Of a stretch of DNA of 64,000 nt, positions 26,301 to 36,000 are shown in pieces. The notes under the pieces are model-generated. The model was given only the letters and a program-made list of their open reading frames with translations. It was not told the origin of the DNA and made no database searches. A program made the position numbers and the translations under genes. This stretch comes from Synchiropus splendidus (taxonomy: Eukaryota; Chordata; Actinopteri; Syngnathiformes; Callionymidae). The stretch covers positions 4,712,001 through 4,776,000 of the forward strand of contig NC_071349.1 of assembly GCF_027744825.2 (NCBI RefSeq), written 5' to 3'. How positions within the stretch are numbered: position 1 is the stretch's first letter; every line of letters starts with the position of its first letter.

Positions 26301-29300
26301 AGCTTGAAATTACACTCATTTACCAGCCCAGCCGCCAAAAGCCAATATTCTCAAACTATCCACAGCTGCTTTAACATTAAAAAGAGGATAAAAGAAAGCA
26401 ATATAGATGAACTTCCAATAAAGAATAACTTCATTAACATTGTTTCTGTCTGTTACAGAAAAGACTGAAAGTGCATCAATTTACCTGAATGCCTGAAACA
26501 AATCATGAGTGGATGAGCAATTACACTTTATTCCAGTATGGCATCACTCCACTCACACAGTTGGGGGGGCTGCCCTACTATTTGAGATGGACTGCCTTAA
26601 ACCAAGAATCACGTCTTCTTATCATCTTGTGAGAACGAAGGATCAAAATGACCTGTGTAAAGAAAGTTGAAGACAAATCTGTACATCTGCAGATCATTGT
26701 TGTCGTGAGTTACAAAACACAGGCGATATCAGGTTTGTTTTCTGCTCACCCTGTCACGAACCCCCTCCCTCCCCTTCGGTTCAAAATGGTTTGGACTGCT
26801 TTCTGCTCCCGCCTCTTCTCCTTCGTCTCTTCCAGGATTGGGGGTTGCCTCTTCCCGCCACAGACACACACGCCCCAGAACCTGATCCCGCAATCTTCAC
26901 ATGCAATATTTAAACGCTGGTCAGAAGACAATTGGCGTTCATGGACGCTTGTTGAACTTACTCGGCTGTTGTTTCAGCTTTTGTTTGGACTCTGTTGCCA
27001 TCTCGTGTTGTTTTTGAATTTGTTTTTCTCTGGCTCCCTTAGTTGTTATATAGCAGTGTTCCTGTTTTATTTCTGTATTTCTTAGATCCTCCGAGATTGG
27101 AAGTCGAGAAGATTTTTGTTTTCTTATTAGGGCTTTTTGTTCTTCGTGACTTGTCTTGTTTAACTCCTTCTGTACTGAGATTTAGTACTAGAAGTGAGTT
27201 CTATTAAACTGCTGGACTTGACTTTCCGTCTCTGTCTGCTGCATGTGGGTCTCCTGTCTATGTTCAATACACACCATGGACATCAGCTTGAACCGAGGAA
27301 CACACATACTGCATTAGGTCACACACACACACACAACTTCTCGATTGTAAACAAGGTTATGAAACAACATGAGACCATGATTAATCTGGGAGTTTGTTTA
27401 CTTAAGCTGCGTAGCTGAAGCTCGCGCAGCCACACATCACCCAGTCTGGTCATAGTCGAGCTACTCAGCTACATGCTAGCTTAGTTGAACTATTAACCAC
27501 ATTTTCCGGGTCATGTAGTCTGACTAAGATTTTTCCAATTTCTCCAGTAGTCAGACAAAGCTGTATACATTTTCCAAGTCCAAACTTAGCTGGACCAACG
27601 CAATAATTTGGGTTTCTGGGCTGTCATGTAACTGCCGTCAGTCATTCTCTGCCAAATGTGCCTCTTCATTTTGTTTTGTCATTTGTGCCGCCAAAATGGG
27701 TACATAAGTTCCACATACTCGTAGAACACGATCCGTATGCGCGTGCACCCTTTTGCACCTCTTCTCGCACCTGTAAATAAAAGTGATGCGCACTCGTAGA
27801 AGTGGCGGCAATACGTGCCTGTTACTCCATGCGCGTTCTCGGTAGTCACGTGACATCTATTGTCCAATCAGCTGCAGCGACATGCTGCGCCATTATATTG
27901 CATCAATCTTCCGAGAAAAAGCGACGTGGGTAAATGAAGCACTTACCGTCAGATTTTCTATCAGTGGTAACAGTGAGAATCGCCTTCTATCCGAATTCTT
28001 TTTAAACCGCCATGACATGGGACGCTGCAGCCGATTGGACAATAGACATCACGTGACTACCGGGAACGCGCATGGAGTAACAGGCACGTATTGCCGCTAC
28101 TTCTACAAGTGCGCATCAGTTTTATTTACAGGTACGAAAAGAGGTGCAAATGTGTGCACGCGCATATGGATCGTGTTCTACGAGTATGTGGAACTTATGC
28201 ACCCGCTTTGGCAGTGGTTGAGGTGGAAATCTAAGCAATGTGTCACAATTGCAGTTTCAAGAGCTCGTGTTTAGCCACTTGTATCTGTGCACTTAGAAAA
28301 TGAAGGCAAAATTACTTTTCGTGTTTGTATGAATGTAAATGTGTACACCTATATAAGGGATAAAAAATGACATAACAAATAAATAATTACATAAATAAAG
28401 AACAAAGAAATCAACACATGCAAAAGTAAATAAACAAATGCAGAAAATATGAATAAATAAATAGAAATATATTATGCTTATTAATATGTTTATTTCACAA
28501 TTTAACACTTGTATTTTAACATTTATTTATTTATTTCTAAATGTAATGTATTTATTTGTTTAGTGGATTTCCATTTTTTTTATTTACGTATTTCTGTATT
28601 TCCACATTTATTTATTTCCACATTTCTGTCTCTGCTTCGCTTCACATGCAGTGAACATGACATGTAACGTTTATTATGTTACTCTGTTATAGATTGTATC
28701 TCATGACTAATGCTTACTTGTATAACTGAGCAAGAAGTAGTTGCTTACAGTTTTCAAGCTCATTTGCCAAATCTCGCAGCACCAACAGTAGCGGCCCTGT
28801 CTTGCAGCCATGGGTTATATGAAATACAAGTGGACTACAGCATTCAATTGCTTCTGTGGGGTTTGTCGAGTGACTCAATCCTGCTTCGGCGAGTTCTTAG
28901 GACTGCCCACCTAATTTACATATTTACCTTTCCTGTGACAGAGACAAAATCTGGAAATAAATAAATAAATGTGGAAATACATAAATCTTTTTCTTTCGGC
29001 TTCTCCCTTCAGGGGTCTTCAAAGCGGATCATCTTCCTCCATCTCACCCTGTCCTCTGCTTCTTCTTCTCTCAAACCTTCAAATTTCATGTGCTCCTTCA
29101 CCACATCCAACAATCTCCTCTTTGGTCTTCCTCTCCACCTCATGCCTTGCAGTTCCAACCTCAACATCTTCCTACCAATGTACTCGCTATCTCTCCTTTG
29201 TACATGTCCAAACCATCTCAATCTAGCCTCTCTGACTTTGTCTCCTAAACACCTGACATGTGTTCTCCTTCTGATATACTGGTTCCTGATCCTATCCATC

Positions 29301-32300
29301 CTAGTCACTCCCAGAGAGAACCTCAGCATCTTCATCTCTGCTACCTGTCCACTTGGGTCCCTCTCATTCACACACATGTATTCTGTCTCACAGCAGCTAA
29401 CCTTCATTCCTCTCCTTTCTAAAGCAAACCTCCATCTTTTTCGCTTATCTACCACTTGCTCCCTGCACTCACCACAGATCACAGATCAGATGTCATCTGC
29501 AAACATCATCGTCCAAGGGGCTTCTTGTCTAACCTCATCTGTCAACCTGTCCATCACCATGGAAAACAAGAAGGGGCTCAGAGCTCAGCCTTGGTGCAGT
29601 CCCACCTCCACCTCCTCTGTTACGCCTACAGCACACCTCACCACCGTCTTACACCTGGCATACATGTCTTCCACCACTCCAATATACTTCTCTGCCACTC
29701 CAGACTTCATACAATACCACAACTTTTCCCTTGGCACTCTGTCGTATGCTTTCTCCAGGTCCACAAAGACACAATGGAGCTCCTTCTGACCTTCTCTGTA
29801 CTTCTCCATGAACATCCTCAAAGCAAACACTGCATCTGTGGTGCTCTTTTTTGGCATGAAGCCAAACAGTTGCTCACACATGCTAACTTCTGCCCTTAGT
29901 CTACTTTCCACTACTCTTTCCCACAACTTCATCGTATGGCTCATCAACTTTATCCCTCGATAGTTGCCACAACACTGGACATCTCCCTTGTTCTTGAAGA
30001 TGGGCACCAGCACACTTCTCCTCCATTCCTCAAAACTCCTCTCACTCTCTAAGACCTTTCATAGACCCTGTTAAATGTTCAAGTCAAAAAGTCTACGGCC
30101 ACCTCTCCAAAACACTTTAAACCTCCACAGGTCAGCGCCCACTGCCTTTCCACTCTTCATCCTCTTCAAAGCCCTTCTCACTTCATCCTTACAAATCTTT
30201 GCCACGTCCTGATTTACGATGGTCACTCCTTCTACTCTGTTTTTTTTGTTCTCCAACACACTTCTGTTATCAGTCAAAACATTTCCCTCTCTATCCTTGA
30301 TCACACAACCTGCTGCACGTCCTTCCCAGCTCTATGTCTCTGCCTTGCAATCCTGTACAAATCTCTCTCACCCTCCTTACTGTCCAACCTCACATACAAG
30401 TACTCGTAGGCCTGCTGACTGGCCATTGACACCACTACCTTTGTCTTTTGCTGGGCATCCCTGGACTCTTTTGTACCTCTTCCTTTGTACATTCTCCTGC
30501 ACTTCTTTATTCCACCACCTCCTTATCAACTTTTCTTCTAGATGACACACCAAGAACTGGTCTACCTGTCTCTCTGATCATCTCAGCCGTAGTTGTCCAG
30601 TCATCTGGAAGTCCTTGTTGGCCAACCAAAACCTGCTTTAATCCCTCACTGAAAGCAACTCCTGTCTCATCCACTACTACTTTACAATCTCTAATCTCCT
30701 TCAAGTGACATCATCTACACAAGATGTAATCCACCTGTGTGCTCCTACCTCCACTTCAGTAAGTCAACCTATGCTCCTCTCTCTTCTGGAAGAAAGTATT
30801 GACCACAGCCATCTCCATCCTTTTTGCAAAGTCTACAACCATCTGACCTTCACTGTTCCTATCCTGGATATCAAACTTTCCCATCACTTCCTCATCACCT
30901 CTGTCTCCTGCTCCAACATGTCCATTGATGTCTGCCCCAAATGACCACTCTCTCACCTCTGGGAATACTCTCCTACAGTTCATCTAATTCACTCCAGAAG
31001 GTCTCCTTCTCCACAAAGTCACAGATGATATGAGACAGCAGAGTGACCACGGCAGCGAGCTCCTTCCTTCATTTACATCATAGCAGAAATATTGAATGAA
31101 AGAGCAAGATCCAAGTATCAATATAGGAGATGCATTTATAGCCTGGCAATAACAGAGAGCTACAAAAAGCTTTTCTTCTGATCCTGAAGTGGCGATGTTG
31201 CTATTTGACTTGCCACGAATAATCGCACTAGTCATGTTTGTCAATATATTATAGCAAAAAACAGTGTTTGTACCAGGCATTCTTTGTGTTTACTGTTGGT
31301 CTTGGGTGTGTTATCAAATGTGGGGAACTTATTTTTGAGATGATAACAAACTTTACTCTTTTTATTGTGTTTATCACATTAGCAGGGTTTATGGTCCATC
31401 TGGTTGTGCACTAAAATACAAGGACAAGCTACAATACTACGGTATGTTTAGACGTTGTCAGCTTTTTTCTGTAATGGACATTTTAGCCTCATTTACAAAA
31501 ATATTTCGGTGAACCAGTCGCATTTACTGAAAATATCACATGCAGTCTGCTGCCAGGACGTTCAAAACCCTAGCTAGCTATATATAAACTATAACTATCG
31601 CTAGTTTCAGAATCCCCAAAAATAGCAGCAAACAACAAACCAAAGAACAGCTACCCGTCTCTCCTCTTTCGTATTATAGAACTGCTGTATTTGTAAATGC
31701 AAGTGTGCAAAGAGTGTTTGCACTACCATACACTCTGCTGCTACTCTGAAGGGATCCAATGCAGTTGCACTTTTGAGTGCAAGTTCTGTTGTGCATACTG
31801 TGACGTCTACTGCCCGTGGTTCCTCCATTTTGATCAGTTTATATGTAAATGTGCAACCTGAGTTTTTTCATGATCTCCACTCTGTCCACAATTTTAAAAA
31901 GCATTGTTTCCAGCTGTCAATTCTCTGTTACCTAATGTTTGCATGTCAACGGGGCATGAGATCTTATAACAAACTGCTGTGAAAAAAGTGTTACTTGAAT
32001 GAAAGTTAAAATCATTGAACTGAGAATTTTTGGTGACACACTTGTGCACTGGTGTACATCTGTTTTCTTGTTATTTGATCCACTTTGGTGAAACGAGGAA
32101 AATTTCATTGATGTGGTACTGAAAGCACACTGATCTCTGGATGAATGCGACAGTGCAATGGTAATGCAATTAAGAGGGGGGTGGTTCCCTTGCTTACCTG
32201 TGGATGTGTTTTCCTGTTTAGGATAAAGTTCTTTGGGTGAGGTTCTCTCCACTCTCTCCTCTCGCCCTCTCCCAATAGTGACCTCCTCCTCTGGGGGCAT

Positions 32301-33020
32301 TTGGATAGCTACTTCATCAGGGTCAACCACCTTCAGATCATTCCGTTCAGCCTGAATATGAAGGCACTTGGGCCCTCCGCTGTCGCTGCCCCCACCGCCA
32401 AAGTGAATCAATTTATCATGGCATCCATTCTCCTGCAGGGGAGTTTGGCACAGCTTCTTTTTGTGTTCAATGAAGAGGACAATTTCCCCTAGTGGAAAAG
32501 CCATGCGGCACTGTCCACAGGTCAGCAGGTCGTGGTCCATTTGCAGACCAGTGGGCAAGGTGTCGGCCAGGCTGGAGTCCATGCTCTGGGACTGCCCTTG
32601 AAGGGAGATGGAGAGCGGGCTGACATCTTGATGCTCAACACCTGCTTTCGGACACAAAGAAAATAAAATCAATCAAGTTTCTTCATTGATAAGTGTTTTT
32701 TTTTTAATACACACCCATGTGTTTGTAAACTGGGATGCCTGAGTGCATGTGAACCAACCTTTACAACAAATGTGTGAGTGTGTTTAAGCAAAAATTTGAG
32801 GCCTCAGCAATTTCATTGGCGGGACTGTACCTTTCTGCTTAATGTGTCAGAGATAGCTGACCAAACACAATAACACAAGACTGAACCTATATGGACTTGA
32901 CCATGTGTGGCAAAACCGGGCTCCTCAATGCAGACACGAGCGTCTCATCTTCACTCCACTGAATTGAATGGAATTCACAACGATCAACAATGAAGAATAG
33001 GTGAAACGCCATACGTTCAG

Positions 33021-33055
<35 letters not shown>

Positions 33056-36000
33056 GAGTAGGCCAACAGATTACACAATTTTCTGCTGTCTGTCCCTACA
33101 AGTTCACTATTGTGAGGAACAGTGTTTCTGTGCAGGATGAATGGATAGAGATGTAATTTGTGACTGTAACTAACAATTTTTTTATGATAAGGGGAGCTAG
33201 TTTGTGACCCACGACGAAGCACGTCTAAAGGAAGTCATCAGCAGCAGCGCAACAACCTATTTACCACCCTCAGCTTGACCTCCTTGTTTCTCTGTCACTT
33301 CTTAGAACTACCAGTCACACTCACTTCAGATATGAACTGACTATAAACTCCGCCACGGCTTTAACAGAATGTGGCGTTTCACAGCCAAAACTAAACATGA
33401 AAGACATGTCATTTTTATTTTACAAGGAAACAGCGGAAACAAGCTCCATAATACCCAGCATCGTGATTTATCAACCCTGCTCTCACAACACGTTGAACAC
33501 AGTCAGTGAGATTACTGACGACCGAGCAGATTTTAATCATTTAAGCACAGATCCAGATGTCAGAATAATAATCTGGTGATCTTCAGTAACTTTGGAAAAA
33601 TCAGCATCTTTCCTCTTCGCTGTCCTCCTCATGCAGACAGCTGTGCTGCAGGCACATCACGACACTGAAAACAGTTACTGTAGAGTGCAGCATTAGTCAT
33701 TTATGCAAATCTGTCTGTCAATAAAATCAGATGTTTATCAGGCAAAAACACGTGAGTTATCAAACACCCACACACATCGCGAATCCCGGACCACTGCGCT
33801 GCTCTCCGGAGCGCAATTTTCCTGCAGCTCCCAGCTGCACACCTCAGTGTTCTGGGAGTTTGAGAAGCTGTTTTTAAACAATGTTGTGCGCCCAGACAGC
33901 GATCAGACTCTTTACTGACCAGCATTTATCATGTTTGTGTGAAGTCACGCTTTACACATAGTTTACAGCATCTAATGCCGAGTCGCCTGAGGCGAGAAGC
34001 TCACCGCCCGCTGAGAGTTTCCCGAGATGAGGTGCAGCTCTCTAGCCGGGATCAAGTCCACGGCCAAAACCCGACTCGCTTGTGTTCACATCTCGGACCT
34101 CTGAGCCAAAATGGCTTTGTCTAGATGAGAAGATGAAACACTGGGGTGTCGACATGCTAAACTGTTGCAATATAATACAGGTCAGTTGACTTGACGGACA
34201 GGTATGTTCTTGTGCTAATTTGTCTGGATGGGCGTGTGTATTATGTGATAAGAGGTCATTTACGATTCCAAAAGTGTTGCGTGCTGCTTGGCCCCCCTCT
34301 GACAAATATTAGCACAAGAATCATGAGATCACACTAAGTCAGGGACACTTTTGTTTTGGGTTACCTGTGAGCCCCTTGCTCCTCAACAGATAGATCAGTA
34401 GATCAGAACAGAGAGATAGAGCACGTTCAATGGCGATGTGAGTCGCCGTCCTAAGACTGTCATCAGATCCACGATCAACACAACTGGCATGACTTAGTTC
34501 CACGTTTGACTTTGTCCTTCCCTAAATTGAACGTATGGCATGTGCTTCGCCTATGAAGTCTGTTTAATTCAGTGGAATGAAGATGTGACGCTCCAGTCTG
34601 CAGCGTCGCTCACACACACAGACCAGGGCCACGTTAATGGTGGTATGACAACGTAAAAAACCACATTTCTATCGACGCCGCTTGATATTTCACGGAGGAT
34701 CACGGTAAAATGTATGAATTTTTAAAATGCATACACAAGAGACATATGCCAGATGCGAACCAGCAACCTTGTGACACATAGGAATGTGCTTTAACCGCTA
34801 TACTGCCACTTAGTCTCATGACCAGCTGTTCAGGTGAGCCGAACAGCCTTACATATTTGTAGATGTGGCTCTTTTCAGCAATACAGAAAAACAATGTGGC
34901 TCTTAGCCTCTGACTGGTGGGCCACCCCTGCTGTATATCCCTAAAGAGCATGCTGCGCCGCACATCAGAAAACATTTTGGATCAGACCATCGCTTTGTAC
35001 AAGACAATGATCCAAAACACACTGCTGCTAGAGCATTCATGGCATCCAAAGGGATCAACTGTGTCAAAACTCCGCAGGCGTCACTAGACTTGAATGAGTG
35101 GATCTATTAAAATAAAATGAAGTAAAAATGACGGCGCATTGAGCTTTTGTATTAAAATTAAAAGCCACTGACACATTGGCACACCACCATTTACAAAATG
35201 TTAGAATGGAAATAGCATATAGAAGTCGTCTCATGAGCAGAAGCTTGCCACAGACGGGCTCCTCAAGTTACCTATTCCTGAAACATGGGACTGTTTACTG
35301 AGTGGAGGGATGATGTGTGGAGCCCTAATCGCACTCTGGAATTGTCCCAAAACACAACCAAAGTTGGTGTGAGACCAGTTTCCACTAGTCATTCTGGGCT
35401 GTGTGTATGAAGAGAAACCTTCTGTTCACACCTTGAAGCGCAATGAGTAGGTGGAGTTTACATTATTCAAAGACACCTCCTCAAGAAGAGGGCGGTCACT
35501 CCAGTGGCAGGAGGTGTGCTGGTACTGTGCTGGGAGTCGGCTGGAACTGTGTTGGGAGGGGAACAAATAAACTGCTCCTACTGTACAATTGGGTTTAAGT
35601 TTGCTTCAATGTCCTGGTTAAGGTTAGTTATTTGTTTTGAATGTTCAGGTATACTTGTGGGGACCAATTCTTGGAAACACATCTATTGTTGTGGCCCTTG
35701 TGGATTCGTGGGGATTTTCCTGGGGCCCCACAAGTTTAAGCCTCAATTTGAGGATTAAAACTCAAAAATGACTGAGTCATTATAATTGAATTTTAGTTAG
35801 GTTAAGGTCCTTTTTAAGGTTAGCCATTTGCTTTAGATGGTTAGGTGTAGGTTTAGAGGCTGGGGAACGCGTTATGTCAGTGAAATGTCCTCCAAAAACA
35901 TAAGGACATTGAGGTGTGTTTGTGTGTGTGTGTGTGTATATATAACTGGTGACCTATTCTTGCGAGGACCAATTCTTGGCTAGACACTGCCTTGTGAAGG

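Larger units (their letters stand above)
17302..32197 (-). other. bcl11b: bcl11b intron between CCHC-finger exon and last exon
   Basis: 14.9 kb intron filled mostly by repeats that are listed separately: retrovirus-like LTR, Rex1/L2 relic, Tc1 end, GAGGACA family copies, solo LTR, inverted repeat and RTE LINE. Stretches such as 23300-25800 and 31000-32190 show no gene and no repeat I recognise apart from (AATA)n at 24690-24740. Confidence 0.85.

Noticed and set aside
26648..27085. 145-codon plus-strand frame
   Set aside because: It begins in unassigned sequence and runs into the probable solo LTR; ends in a hydrophobic T-rich part with no homology that I recognise.
28971..29899. Long plus-strand frames of 272 and 147 codons
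   Set aside because: They are antisense to the RTE LINE coding sequence, which has clear RT motifs on the minus strand.
34752..34800. Possible tRNA gene
   Set aside because: Box A and box B are present but no acceptor stem or full cloverleaf can be drawn; fits a SINE head.
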